From assembly GCA_027859095.1 (NCBI GenBank), contig JAQIBN010000264.1, positions 1-46,277 of the forward strand: 46,277 nt of DNA. The letters are read 5' to 3'. Positions 24,964-33,532 of the stretch are shown in pieces. A model generated the notes under the pieces. The model was not told where the DNA came from, ran no database searches, and was given only the letters and a program-made list of their open reading frames with translations. The stretch comes from Spirochaetia bacterium. GTDB lineage: Bacteria > Spirochaetota > Spirochaetia > B11-G9. The position numbers were made by a program, and so were the translations under genes. Numbering within the stretch: position 1 is the stretch's first letter; each line of letters starts with the position of its first letter.

Positions 24964-25599
24964 ATGGAATATATTTTTAAGAATGCAGAATGGGTAAATA
25001 AACCTGAGTCATTTGAAATAGGGAAAAATTCTGTAACAATAACTTCTGAAGCAAATACAGATTACTGGCAGCGCAGCTACTATGGATTCAGGAATGATAA
25101 TGCTCCAACATTATTAATTAAATCTGATATTAATTTTTCATTTACATGCAAAGCCTCTTTTCAATATAAAAACAGATTTGATCAGTGTGGTTTAATAATA
25201 TACACAGATAGTGATAACTGGTTTAAAGCATCAATCGAATATGAAAATGAAAACTTTTCCCGCCTGGGCAGTGTTGTTACAAATAATGGTTATTCTGATT
25301 GGGCTACTACAGATGTAGCTACACAAACAGAAATTTGGTATCGCCTAAGTCGCCGGGGTCCGGATTTTCTTATTGAATTTTCAGCCGATGGGCAGGAATT
25401 CAAACAAATGAGAATTTTCCATTTGCATTATCTGGGAAAAACATCAGTTGAAATGGGTAAGGTAAATATACAGGTAAATCCAATTGTACCTATCAGGTTT
25501 GGCCTGTATGCATGCAGCCCAATGGACTCATCTTTTGAGGCTGTATTCAGTAATTTCAAACTTGAGGATTGTCTGTGGAAAGCTCATAATTCTGAATAA
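24964..25599 (+). CDS. DUF1349 family protein (lectin-like fold)
   Basis: A 211-residue soluble protein of the DUF1349 type, predicted from the order TDYWQRSYYGFRNDNAP, FQYKNRFDQCGLIIYTDSDN, WFKASIEYEN, SRLGSVVTNNGYSDW and FGLYACSPMDSSFEAVFSNF to have the concanavalin-A-like beta sandwich of this family. The family has been named after a yeast enolase-regulator annotation, but its biochemical role is not established; some members bind carbohydrate. It has GAGGAG 10 nt before the ATG and stands alone, between the broken sigma factor and a gene remnant. Confidence 0.85.
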   Translation: MEYIFKNAEWVNKPESFEIGKNSVTITSEANTDYWQRSYYGFRNDNAPTLLIKSDINFSFTCKASFQYKNRFDQCGLIIYTDSDNWFKASIEYENENFSRLGSVVTNNGYSDWATTDVATQTEIWYRLSRRGPDFLIEFSADGQEFKQMRIFHLHYLGKTSVEMGKVNIQVNPIVPIRFGLYACSPMDSSFEAVFSNFKLEDCLWKAHNSE

Positions 25600-25619
25600 A
25601 ATAATTTGCTATGCACTTA

Positions 25620-25808
25620 TCAATCCTTTTTGAAAGCTTTTTTAACTTGTTCTGATATTTCTATCTGTTGTTGACAAGCTTTAATAGCTATTGGTAAAGC
25701 TTTTTCATCTGAATCACGGTTTCGATAATAAAGCTCCATCTTTGCTTGGTAATAAAAATGTCTATCTAGTATTGAAATACCTATGTCAATTAAAGATTCG
25801 GAGAAAAT
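25620..25808 (-). pseudogene. 3' end of an unrecognised gene
   Basis: A minus-strand frame without a start codon or ribosome site runs to a TGA at 25622-25620 and has natural-looking protein sequence: ESLIDIGISILDRHFYYQAK, then MELYYRNRDSDEKALPIAIK and ACQQQIEISEQVKKAFKKD. It is helical, charged and TPR-like in feel. It is cut off where a GGGGACGGAGG repeat begins (25809), so the upstream part was probably lost in a repeat-linked rearrangement. Family not recognised. Confidence 0.45.
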
Positions 25809-25820
25809 GGGGACGGAGGT
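25809..25820. repeat. REP-like element copy 1 (GGGGACGGAGGT)
   Basis: This short element matches, on the opposite strand, the CCTCCGTCCC core found twice at 30945-31368 around a REP-associated transposase remnant. Three copies of a 10-bp GC-rich word in 6 kb of AT-rich DNA are not expected by chance. Confidence 0.5.
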
Positions 25821-25871
25821 GCAATTAATTAAATCCTTGACTCATGTGTTTCTTTTTGCTCTAATAACAGT

Positions 25872-27344
25872 ATGAAAATATTAATGGTATCCAGTGAATG
25901 TGTTCCCTATGCTAAATCAGGTGGACTTGCAGATGTTGTTGCTGCACTTTCCCGGCAGTTGAATAATACTGGTCATGATGTAAGAATCCTTCTCCCGGGA
26001 TATTCTTTTCTTGATCTAAATAAATCTGAAACTATTATTGATAATCTCAATGTAGTAATGGGTTTTAGAGAAGAAAATCTTCAAATTGTACAGAAAATAT
26101 TACCCGAAAGTAAAGTTAAAGTATATTTTGCAAAGCATCCATTATTTACCAAAAGAACAGGAATTTATGGAAAACATGGCAGCCATGCTTACAGAGATAA
26201 TCATTATCGATTTGCACTCCTGTCTGCTGCAGCCTTTTCTCTATCAATAAAAATAAACTGGATTCCAAATATTATACATTCCCATGACTGGCCAGCTGGT
26301 CTTGCTGCGTCCTATCTGCGTGAAAATAAAAAAAATGGTAGCTTTATGAATACAGAATCAGTATTTACAATTCATAATACAGGTTATCAGGGAAATTTCT
26401 CAAAATACGATATTCTCTCTACTGGACTTAAATGGGATAAGGTAAGCAAAGATAAAGCCAATTATATTGATGAAATAAATTTTCTAAAATCAGGCATAGA
26501 GAACAGTAAAGCGGTTACAACAGTAAGCCCAGGTTATGCAGAAGAAATTAAAATTGAAGGGTTTGGACACGGTCTTGAAAAATTACTTGTAAGTAAAAAA
26601 GATGCTTTTTCAGGTATTTTAAATGGTGCAGATTATTCAGAGTGGGATCCTGAACAGGACAAACTACTGGAATTGAATTTTTCTGCAAAAAAACTTAATA
26701 ATAAATGGAAGTTAAAAGAAAAGCTCCAAAAAAAAGCAGGCCTTTCAACTGATAAAGATAAAGCATTAATTGGAATGGTAGGAAGACTTGTTGATCAGAA
26801 GGGATTTGGAGAACTATGTAAAAAAAATGATAATACTCCTGGAGCAATAAGAAAGATCTGTGAAAATAAAGATATTCAACTTATAATACTTGGTACAGGT
26901 GAAAAATGGATAGAAGATGATCTTAAAGCCCTGAATGAAGAACTTCCAAACCTAAAAGTTTATCTGAATTTCGACAATGCCCTAGCCCATTTAATAGAAG
27001 CAGGAAGTGATTTCTTTTTAATGCCCAGTAAATATGAACCCTGCGGTCTTAATCAGGTTTATTCCCTTAAATATGGATCCATACCTATTGTCAGAGCAAC
27101 AGGAGGGCTTAAGGATACAGTTGTTGATTATTTTACTGATAAAAAGAATAGTACCGGTTTTCATATTCCGGAAATGACTTCTGAATCAATTGTTAATACT
27201 ATAAAATCAGCAATAGACCTCTGGGGTGACAATAAGGAAAGCATAGGAGAAATAAGACAGAGAGGGATGATGAAGGAATTCCTATGGTCGGAATATGCAG
27301 AAGAATATGAAGCGCTGTATACAAAATGCTTGGACCATGATTAA
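25872..27344 (+). CDS. glgA: Glycogen synthase (ADP-glucose type, GT5)
   Basis: GlgA adds glucose from ADP-glucose to growing alpha-1,4-glucan. The 490-residue product starts MKILMVSSECVPYAKSGGLA, containing the KxGGL motif that binds ADP-glucose. It then has SHDWPAG, TVSPGYAEEI, GMVGRLVDQKG, and PSKYEPCGLNQ with the catalytic Glu pair region near the C terminus. The start is fixed by homology; no ribosome site is evident. The substrate-making partner glgC lies 6.4 kb downstream on the same strand, with a minus-strand DNA-repair block between them. Convergent with mrfB. Confidence 0.95.
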   Translation: MKILMVSSECVPYAKSGGLADVVAALSRQLNNTGHDVRILLPGYSFLDLNKSETIIDNLNVVMGFREENLQIVQKILPESKVKVYFAKHPLFTKRTGIYGKHGSHAYRDNHYRFALLSAAAFSLSIKINWIPNIIHSHDWPAGLAASYLRENKKNGSFMNTESVFTIHNTGYQGNFSKYDILSTGLKWDKVSKDKANYIDEINFLKSGIENSKAVTTVSPGYAEEIKIEGFGHGLEKLLVSKKDAFSGILNGADYSEWDPEQDKLLELNFSAKKLNNKWKLKEKLQKKAGLSTDKDKALIGMVGRLVDQKGFGELCKKNDNTPGAIRKICENKDIQLIILGTGEKWIEDDLKALNEELPNLKVYLNFDNALAHLIEAGSDFFLMPSKYEPCGLNQVYSLKYGSIPIVRATGGLKDTVVDYFTDKKNSTGFHIPEMTSESIVNTIKSAIDLWGDNKESIGEIRQRGMMKEFLWSEYAEEYEALYTKCLDHD

Positions 27345-27396
27345 AGGATTTTGGGATTAACCTGATTACAAGACTATCTAAAGCTCTTCTCTATAA

Positions 27397-28551
27397 TCAA
27401 GGTTCAGACAACTTTGAGCTGGAATTCATCTTTCGCTCCAGTCTCTTCAGTCTGTGTTTCAGTGCTTCACCTACCCTACTAGTGCTGCTTTTTTGCATTA
27501 GTAGGGTAGTAATATTTAATGCTAATTCAATATCTTTAATTTTATGTTCATAGTACTTAGCCAGCTCAAGGCCCTGGAAAAAATCTTTCTGATTCTGCCA
27601 CATCTGTTTCCAAATCTCTGCAGCTACTTCAAATTCCCCATTACGCTTATAATAAATACTCAGTATTTTACCAGCTTCATAATCTTTATTAAGAAAACTA
27701 TCTTTTAACAGTTCCAGTCCTTCCAATCTGTTTCGAAACAGCATCAACTTTCCAAAGGAAGTTTTATCGTTTTTAGGAATATTATCAGGATTAGACCATA
27801 GGTCTTCCATATGGGCAAAAAGAATAGCCAAAGATTTAATGTCCTGAAGATGATGTTTAAAAACTCCTTCAAGAGGCTCTGGTCTATTAGTTTTTAAAAA
27901 ATTAAAATAGATATCAGGCACTTCTACGCCGGGAATATCATCTACCCTGTTTATATCAAGAATTCTATTTTCAATAATGCCCAGACGACAGGAGGGAAGC
28001 CTTTTTTTCCACAACCTTCTTGAAGTATGAAGAAGATCAATTTCCGATATTAAGGGCAATTTTAAACGTTTTATAAGAAACCTTGTTCTTAGAAGAGGAT
28101 GATCAAAACTTTTACCATTATAAGATACAAGTATTTTATCTTCTGATAGCAATTCCTTAATTAATAAAAGAAAATCTATCTCACCAGGGAAATCATGAAG
28201 AAAATACTGATTAATAATTAATCTATCGTTTTTCACCCATCCAAAACCTGCAAGAAAGGCTAATGTACCTGCTCCCCCGGAAAGACCAGTTGTTTCAAGA
28301 TCATAAAAAATCAGATCCTCAATATTTCTATTTTCCATCTCAGGAAATAGCAGAGGTATATTTTTTCGAATAAAATTATCATTAAAGGGAGAATTAAAAA
28401 TTCCCTGACGTATAGATACATAAGATTTTAGCTGTTTCCAAGGAAATTCCAGTGGTATTATAAATTCATTTTTTGGTTTTATATTTTTATTCGTATCTCT
28501 GGAAGTTCGTATTCTACCTAAGCGACCAGCCAAAGAACCTTTTGAAGACAT
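27397..28551 (-). CDS. mrfB: MrfB/YprB-type exonuclease
   Basis: A 384-residue DEDD (RNase H-like) exonuclease. Metal-binding acids are visible in FYDLETTGLSGG (first Asp and Glu), VSYNGKSFDHPLL (second Asp) and HHLQDIKSLA (His and last Asp). The C-terminal third has helix-turn-helix repeats like TPR (KILSIYYKRNGEFEVAAEIW). In Bacillus the pair MrfA-MrfB removes mitomycin C adducts and crosslinks independently of UvrABC. Its ATG lies 1 bp after the mrfA stop, so the pair forms one transcript as in Bacillus. Confidence 0.88.
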   Translation of the reverse strand: MSSKGSLAGRLGRIRTSRDTNKNIKPKNEFIIPLEFPWKQLKSYVSIRQGIFNSPFNDNFIRKNIPLLFPEMENRNIEDLIFYDLETTGLSGGAGTLAFLAGFGWVKNDRLIINQYFLHDFPGEIDFLLLIKELLSEDKILVSYNGKSFDHPLLRTRFLIKRLKLPLISEIDLLHTSRRLWKKRLPSCRLGIIENRILDINRVDDIPGVEVPDIYFNFLKTNRPEPLEGVFKHHLQDIKSLAILFAHMEDLWSNPDNIPKNDKTSFGKLMLFRNRLEGLELLKDSFLNKDYEAGKILSIYYKRNGEFEVAAEIWKQMWQNQKDFFQGLELAKYYEHKIKDIELALNITTLLMQKSSTSRVGEALKHRLKRLERKMNSSSKLSEP

Positions 28552-28552
28552 A

Positions 28553-30868
28553 TCAGACAGAATATCCCTGTGTATTAATTTCCGGATGGAGCCATGCTTT
28601 TAAAAATTTGGAAACTTCCCCCTTCACCATCTCCTGTCCTCTTTCACTCACAGGGCCTATACAGGAAGGACACCCCTCTTTACAGTTACAAGTATTAACC
28701 AGATCAGTTGCTGCCTTTAAAATCAACGGTAATTTTTTTAGAAAACCTTCAGCTAAACCTGAACCTCCAGGACATGAGTCATAAAAATAAAGTGAAGGTT
28801 CATCTGTATACTGATCTTTAAGTCTCTCTGCAACAGCAATATCATGACTGTCACACATAAGAAAAACTGGGGCTACATTCTTTAAGACTGTTCCTGCACG
28901 ACCAATCACTTCTTCTTTAAGACTATCATCAATTAAATCGAAAGCCTTCCCTGCAATAGTACTCTTTTCCAAAACAAGAACTGCAGACCTGGTATGCATC
29001 TCCTCTTCAGGAAGAAAAATATCTCCATATCCTATATTTTCATGGGTGGCAAATTTAAGTTTTTTATACTTTGTAACATGGCTTCTTACAAGGACATCAC
29101 CAATTATTGTCCAGCAGGTATTTGAAATATCTTCTGCATCTTTTTGGAGTAATTTAATGTCAGTTTTAACTATTGAATCAGTATAGTAGTTTAGATCAGC
29201 TTCCTCTACATAACAGCACTTGTTTTCTATATCAAGATCTTTAGACAGATACTGTTCACCACGATGAATGTAAACTGCATTCTTGAATAAAAGTTCCTTG
29301 GCCGAAGGAAGATCCATCTCTCCAATAACCTCATTTTTCCCGTTAGTGGTATTTATAATTACTATATTATCAGGTGAAGCAGATCTTAGGCCTATTTGTT
29401 CTGCAGGATAAGACCTATCTGCCCAGTACCAGCTTCCACCGGATAAGCGAACAACCCCTTCCTCTTCCAGATATGACATGAAGTCTTTTACAGGCCCTGA
29501 AAAATTATCTGTATCCTGAAAGGGAAGTTCAAAAACAGCACATTTAAGGTGATCCAGAAGTATAAATATATTATCAGGATTTACCCATGCAGATTCTGGA
29601 CTCCTTTTAAAAAAGTAATCAGGATTTTTTACAAGATACTGATCTACAGGGGAAGCAGAAGCAATTATTATTGCTGCAGATAATGTATTACTACGTCCTG
29701 CTCTTCCAGCCTGCTGCCAGACAGAAGAAATTGACCCTGGGAATCCGGCTAGAACTGCTAAATCCAGCCCGCCTATATCAATTCCAAGTTCAAGAGCAGT
29801 TGTGGAAACTACTCCATGTATTTCTCCTGTACGTAAGCCCTTTTCGATAGCCCTCCTTTCTCTGGGAAGAAATCCTCCTCTATACGCTTCCACCCTTATT
29901 TTCTTATTTTCATTAAAATGATTTCTTAAATTTTTATTTATATAGGATGCAATTAGTTCAGTTCTTACTCTGGATCTGGCAAATACAATGGTTTTAATTT
30001 TACTGCCAAGAAAATTGCTTGCTATTTTACTTGATTCTAAAACAACACCCCTGCGAATACCCTGAACAGGATCAACAAGGGGTGGATTATACAGAACTAT
30101 ATGCTTCTCTCCAGTAGGGGCACCATTTATATCAATAAGTTTTAGATCCGATTCAACTATTTGCCTGGCAAGCTCCAGAGGATTACTTATAGTTGCAGAA
30201 CAACATATAAATACCGGATCAGACCCATAAAAACTAGCAATTCGTTTTAGGCGTCGTATAACATTTGTCATGTGAGAACCAAAAATACCTCTGTAGATAT
30301 GGACTTCATCGATAACAACATATTTTAGATTACTTAAAAACTTAATCCACTTGGGGTGATTTGGAAGAATCGCGGAATGAAGCATATCAGGATTACTAAT
30401 TACTATTCGTCCCGATTCCCTTGCAGAAACCCTTACAGATGCTGGGGTATCTCCATCATAGGTAGAGACTTTAATAGGGATTTTCCCTGTTAATATAATT
30501 TCATTCAACTCAGACTGCTGATCCTGACTTAGAGCCTTTGTAGGGAATAGATATAATGCTCTTTCTTCAGGATTTTCAATTAATTTTTGCAGTATAGGGA
30601 GATTATAACAGAGCGATTTACCACTTGCTGTAGGTGTTACTACAACTATATTTTCTCCGGTCGTAACACTATTAAAGCTTTCCGCCTGATGGGAATATAG
30701 CTGTGTTATTCCTCTTTCAATAAGTGTATCCTTAATAACAGGAAAAACTGCCCCAGGAATATCCTGATAAATCCCCTCTTTTGGGTCTATCTTCTCCCAC
30801 TTTGTTACATTATCCGTAAACGCACCATCCATAGCCAGAGCATCAAGTTTATTTTTAAGATTAGTCAT
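28553..30868 (-). CDS. mrfA: MrfA/YprA-type DEAD/DEAH helicase with DUF1998 domain
   Basis: A 771-residue superfamily 2 DNA helicase. Motif I is TPTASGKS (about 77-84), motif II DEVH in YVVIDEVHIYRG, motif III CCSATISNP, motif VI QQAGRAGR. The C-terminal DUF1998 region ends in a four-cysteine zinc site, CNCKEGCPSC. In Bacillus MrfA (YprA) unwinds DNA with 3'-5' polarity and acts with the exonuclease MrfB in repair of mitomycin lesions. It leads the two-gene unit. The gap upstream holds a transposase remnant and repeat copies, so its promoter lies close to or within that element. Confidence 0.92.
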   Translation of the reverse strand: MTNLKNKLDALAMDGAFTDNVTKWEKIDPKEGIYQDIPGAVFPVIKDTLIERGITQLYSHQAESFNSVTTGENIVVVTPTASGKSLCYNLPILQKLIENPEERALYLFPTKALSQDQQSELNEIILTGKIPIKVSTYDGDTPASVRVSARESGRIVISNPDMLHSAILPNHPKWIKFLSNLKYVVIDEVHIYRGIFGSHMTNVIRRLKRIASFYGSDPVFICCSATISNPLELARQIVESDLKLIDINGAPTGEKHIVLYNPPLVDPVQGIRRGVVLESSKIASNFLGSKIKTIVFARSRVRTELIASYINKNLRNHFNENKKIRVEAYRGGFLPRERRAIEKGLRTGEIHGVVSTTALELGIDIGGLDLAVLAGFPGSISSVWQQAGRAGRSNTLSAAIIIASASPVDQYLVKNPDYFFKRSPESAWVNPDNIFILLDHLKCAVFELPFQDTDNFSGPVKDFMSYLEEEGVVRLSGGSWYWADRSYPAEQIGLRSASPDNIVIINTTNGKNEVIGEMDLPSAKELLFKNAVYIHRGEQYLSKDLDIENKCCYVEEADLNYYTDSIVKTDIKLLQKDAEDISNTCWTIIGDVLVRSHVTKYKKLKFATHENIGYGDIFLPEEEMHTRSAVLVLEKSTIAGKAFDLIDDSLKEEVIGRAGTVLKNVAPVFLMCDSHDIAVAERLKDQYTDEPSLYFYDSCPGGSGLAEGFLKKLPLILKAATDLVNTCNCKEGCPSCIGPVSERGQEMVKGEVSKFLKAWLHPEINTQGYSV

Positions 30869-30944
30869 GTAGGGATTATATCATCTTTTGAAAGCATGTC
30901 GATACAGAAGATGATATTTACTCAAAGCTATTAACCTAACAAAG

Positions 30945-31368
30945 TTCCTCCGTCCCTAAGAAAATGCAAAATAAATTAGAAATAAGTTCATAATTTTTAT
31001 ATAGAATAGCCAGTAACCTAGCTTCTATTATCAAATAGTTTCTATACAAAATCAAACCATTTATGATGAATATACCACAACCCTCCATATTTATAATTTT
31101 CAGGTCTTTTTACTATGCTTGCTTTTACAGGATTATTACAAATATATTTAAAAGTTGCTATCAGCTGTTTATAGCTCTTTATTACAGTACTGTGAAATCT
31201 GTCATACCAAACATGTCCTTTTAGATTGTACTTTTTATTGTAGGCTCTACCAAAAACACCTAAAATCCACTGCATTATTCTGGATAGATTCTCTTTTCTA
31301 CCAGGTTTAATCTGCAGATGAACATGATATTCTGCCCCTATTATTCTTTGCCTCTTCCTCCGTCCCTA
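30945..31368. mobile_element. Remnant REP/RAYT unit with 14-bp terminal direct repeats
   Basis: TTCCTCCGTCCCTA occurs at 30945-30958 and again at 31355-31368 in the same orientation. Between them lies a minus-strand piece of a Y1 (HUH) transposase. REP-associated tyrosine transposases are typically flanked by the short GC-rich repeats they mobilise, and a third copy of the core word lies at 25809-25820. The left part (30959-31041) shows no gene. Confidence 0.6.
31042..31338 (-). pseudogene. REP-associated tyrosine (Y1) transposase, N-terminally truncated
   Basis: The minus frame reads GAEYHVHLQIKPGRKENLSR, then IMQWILGVFGRAYNKKYNLK, GHVWYDRFHSTVIKS and FKYICNNPVKASIVKRPENY. HVHL is the HUH metal site and the Tyr of KYICNNPVKA aligns with the nucleophile helix (RYIHxNP) of the family. 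About 40-60 residues that should precede or interrupt the HUH strand are missing, and there is no proper start; ATG 31275 gives only 77 residues without the HUH. It is probably dead. Confidence 0.75.
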
Positions 31369-31955
31369 TTATTTATTTCCTTGAACCTTTTATCTTTATC
31401 CATCCACATAGAAATATTTTCATTATCCAGAATAAGAGGCATACGTTTTTTTGTATTGTGAACTTCTGCTGAAATTCCCTCTGCCTTAGTTGTAACAACC
31501 GAAAAAGTTTCATAAATATTTTTATTTTCCATGTTAACCCAACGATCCCAAATACCTGCCATAAGAAATGGTGATTTATCCGGCATATATAAATAGTAGG
31601 GATATTTCTTCCCATCAATCTCTTTCCATTCAAAATAACCATCTACAACAATTCCGCAACGTTTACTATCTGCCGGATGGCGATAAGAAGGTTTTTCATT
31701 TAAAGTCTCAAAGCGGGCATTAAAGGTTTTAAAACGAATTTTTTCAGCCATTTCTATATTTTTTTCCCAAAAAGGAATAAGTCCCCACTGGAGGAACTTA
31801 AAGTTTTGGGAATCTTCGGCCTTTAATACTGGCCAGTAAGGAAGTGAAAATGCAGATTTAAAATAGACTTTTTTAAAGTCAGATATATCAAAAACAGCAT
31901 TAAACATCTTTTCCAGAATCTCCGCCTTCTGTGATAAAGATGCATTAAAACACAT
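31341..31955 (-). CDS. SOS response-associated (SRAP/YedK-HMCES) abasic-site protein
   Basis: SRAP proteins crosslink to abasic sites in single-stranded DNA through Cys2 and shield them. The 204-residue chain has MCFN at the start (Cys2 exposed after Met removal), NARFETL (Asn), GYFEWK (Glu) and VHNTKKRMPLIL (His). GGGGG lies 6-8 nt before ATG 31955. The C terminus is short: after MWMD it ends in RDGGRGKE, encoded by the REP-like repeat at 31355-31368, so the usual last 20-30 residues look replaced by the element. The active site is complete. It follows umuC by 30 bp and likely belongs to the umuDC transcript. Confidence 0.88.
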   Translation of the reverse strand: MCFNASLSQKAEILEKMFNAVFDISDFKKVYFKSAFSLPYWPVLKAEDSQNFKFLQWGLIPFWEKNIEMAEKIRFKTFNARFETLNEKPSYRHPADSKRCGIVVDGYFEWKEIDGKKYPYYLYMPDKSPFLMAGIWDRWVNMENKNIYETFSVVTTKAEGISAEVHNTKKRMPLILDNENISMWMDKDKRFKEINNRDGGRGKE

Positions 31956-31985
31956 AGTATTCCCCCTCTAAAAAAATTTTACTAA

Positions 31986-33209
31986 TTAAAAAATATGAGC
32001 AATAGGAAAGTCTTTCATACGTGTTGTATAATTTGGAGACAAATAATTTCTACGCATCCCCCAGTCTTCCCTAAACTCACTTGCACAAGGATGGATTGTA
32101 TGTTGTCCATACTTATCGTTTATCTCATCCACTCTTTTAATAAGATATCTCTTTTTTGAATTGTTATCATCAAAAAATTTTATCTGCCTCCCACTGACAG
32201 GCTCTATTCCAAAAAGAAAGATTGTAGTTCTCCAGTACTCAAATTCGGATGAATAGATTTTCTTTAATAATGTTTTGGCCACAGCGATAATATCCGGTAA
32301 GTAATCTGTAGGATGTATTTCTGAACTGACATGCCGTACTCTTCCAAATGTTTCCAAAGAGATAGTAACGGAGTTAGCTGTGCAAACCTGTTTTCGTAAT
32401 TTCTCCACAGCAAGTTCTGCATAGTAGGATATTGCCTCATTTATTATGTGAAGGTCTCTGACAGGACTTCGAAATTGTCTGGCACTTATAATTCCCTTTC
32501 TGGGATTTACATCTACTGTCAAATCTGCCATAGGGATACCCTTTAATTCTCTTTGAAGCATCCACCCAACTGATGTCATCTCCTTTTTTACTATCCACCC
32601 GGGAATCTTAATAAAATCTGCAGCTGTTCTGACACCTGCAAATTCCAGTTTTTTTGCATAAGAGCTGCCTACACCCCACAGATCTTTTACAGGTGTAGCG
32701 GCTAATGCACTGGATATAACATCTGGCATATCCAGAATAAGGCTTCCATCCTTCTGTTTCGCCAGCCTTTGAGCTACTTTTGCCAATGATTTGGTAGAAG
32801 CTATTCCTATGGTAGTAGGTATACGAGTTTGCCTTTCAATTGTATTGCGAATGGTATCTCCATAGGCTTTAAGGTTTTTAAATCCGGAAAGATCAATAAA
32901 TGCTTCATCAATAGAATAGATTTCAACTTTAGGTGATAGATCCCGAAGAGTCTCCATAACTCTCCAGGAGATATCGTTGTAAAGTGTATAATTTGAAGAA
33001 AAAAATACTACGTTGTTATTATCAATAATAGACCGGGAATCTTTGAACCTTAACCCCCTTTTTAACCCAAGGGCTTTTGCCTCAGGATTCAAGGCAATTA
33101 TCCAGTGATCATTATTCGATAAAACTATTATAGGGGTATCCATTAAATCAGGCCTGAATGCTCTTTCACAGGAACAGTAGAAACTCTGGCAGTCTACTAA
33201 TCCAATCAT
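31986..33209 (-). CDS. umuC: Y-family translesion DNA polymerase, UmuC-like
   Basis: A 407-residue lesion-bypass polymerase. The first metal-binding Asp is in LVDCQSFYCSCERAFRP and the catalytic acidic pair in YSIDEAFIDLSG. A DNA-binding helix-hairpin region (LWGVGSSYAKKLEFAGV) and little-finger domain follow. The segment after SNND reads HWIIAL, where most UmuC proteins have GCVIAR, a change near the incoming-nucleotide pocket. The start overlaps the umuD stop by 4 bp (ATGA). Only the short UmuD-like partner is encoded beside it. Confidence 0.92.
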   Translation of the reverse strand: MIGLVDCQSFYCSCERAFRPDLMDTPIIVLSNNDHWIIALNPEAKALGLKRGLRFKDSRSIIDNNNVVFFSSNYTLYNDISWRVMETLRDLSPKVEIYSIDEAFIDLSGFKNLKAYGDTIRNTIERQTRIPTTIGIASTKSLAKVAQRLAKQKDGSLILDMPDVISSALAATPVKDLWGVGSSYAKKLEFAGVRTAADFIKIPGWIVKKEMTSVGWMLQRELKGIPMADLTVDVNPRKGIISARQFRSPVRDLHIINEAISYYAELAVEKLRKQVCTANSVTISLETFGRVRHVSSEIHPTDYLPDIIAVAKTLLKKIYSSEFEYWRTTIFLFGIEPVSGRQIKFFDDNNSKKRYLIKRVDEINDKYGQHTIHPCASEFREDWGMRRNYLSPNYTTRMKDFPIAHIF

Positions 33210-33520
33210 GATGACCTTAGTAAACGCACAAGTCGACTTACCACACCTACAATATCTTTTTCAGTCCCGGCATACCGTCCAATTACAAATTCTCCATCTA
33301 CAGTATGTATAATTAAATCGCCAACCTTTGGGAGTAAAGAGCTGTCAACAATGGCAAGATCTTTGTCACATACCATATAATCCTCATTTCCACTACCCCT
33401 TACAGTAAAGACATACATGGCATGAGGTTTTGGAAGGAGAAATGAAGTCCAGTCAATATCATTTTCTGCATAAACTTCTGCAGGAGAGCCAAAACCTGTC
33501 GTTCGTTGAGTACGTTTCAT
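33206..33520 (-). CDS. umuD: UmuD-like protein without the protease dyad
   Basis: A 104-residue S24/UmuD-like protein that aligns from the UmuD cleavage region onward: TGFGSPAEVYAENDIDW matches CGFPSPAADYVEQRIDL of the E. coli protein, with Thr for the Cys of the Cys-Gly cleavage site. Where UmuD has the nucleophile in GDSM, this has GSGNED (42-47), two residues shorter and without that Ser. Where the general-base Lys follows VDGEFTV, this has Gly81 (VDGEFVIGRY). About 25 residues near the C terminus are also missing. It thus looks like a pre-shortened, inactive UmuD'-type subunit that could serve UmuC without RecA-driven cleavage. Reading by eye; alignment needed. Confidence 0.8.
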   Translation of the reverse strand: MKRTQRTTGFGSPAEVYAENDIDWTSFLLPKPHAMYVFTVRGSGNEDYMVCDKDLAIVDSSLLPKVGDLIIHTVDGEFVIGRYAGTEKDIVGVVSRLVRLLRSS

Positions 33521-33532
33521 ACGCTATAATAG

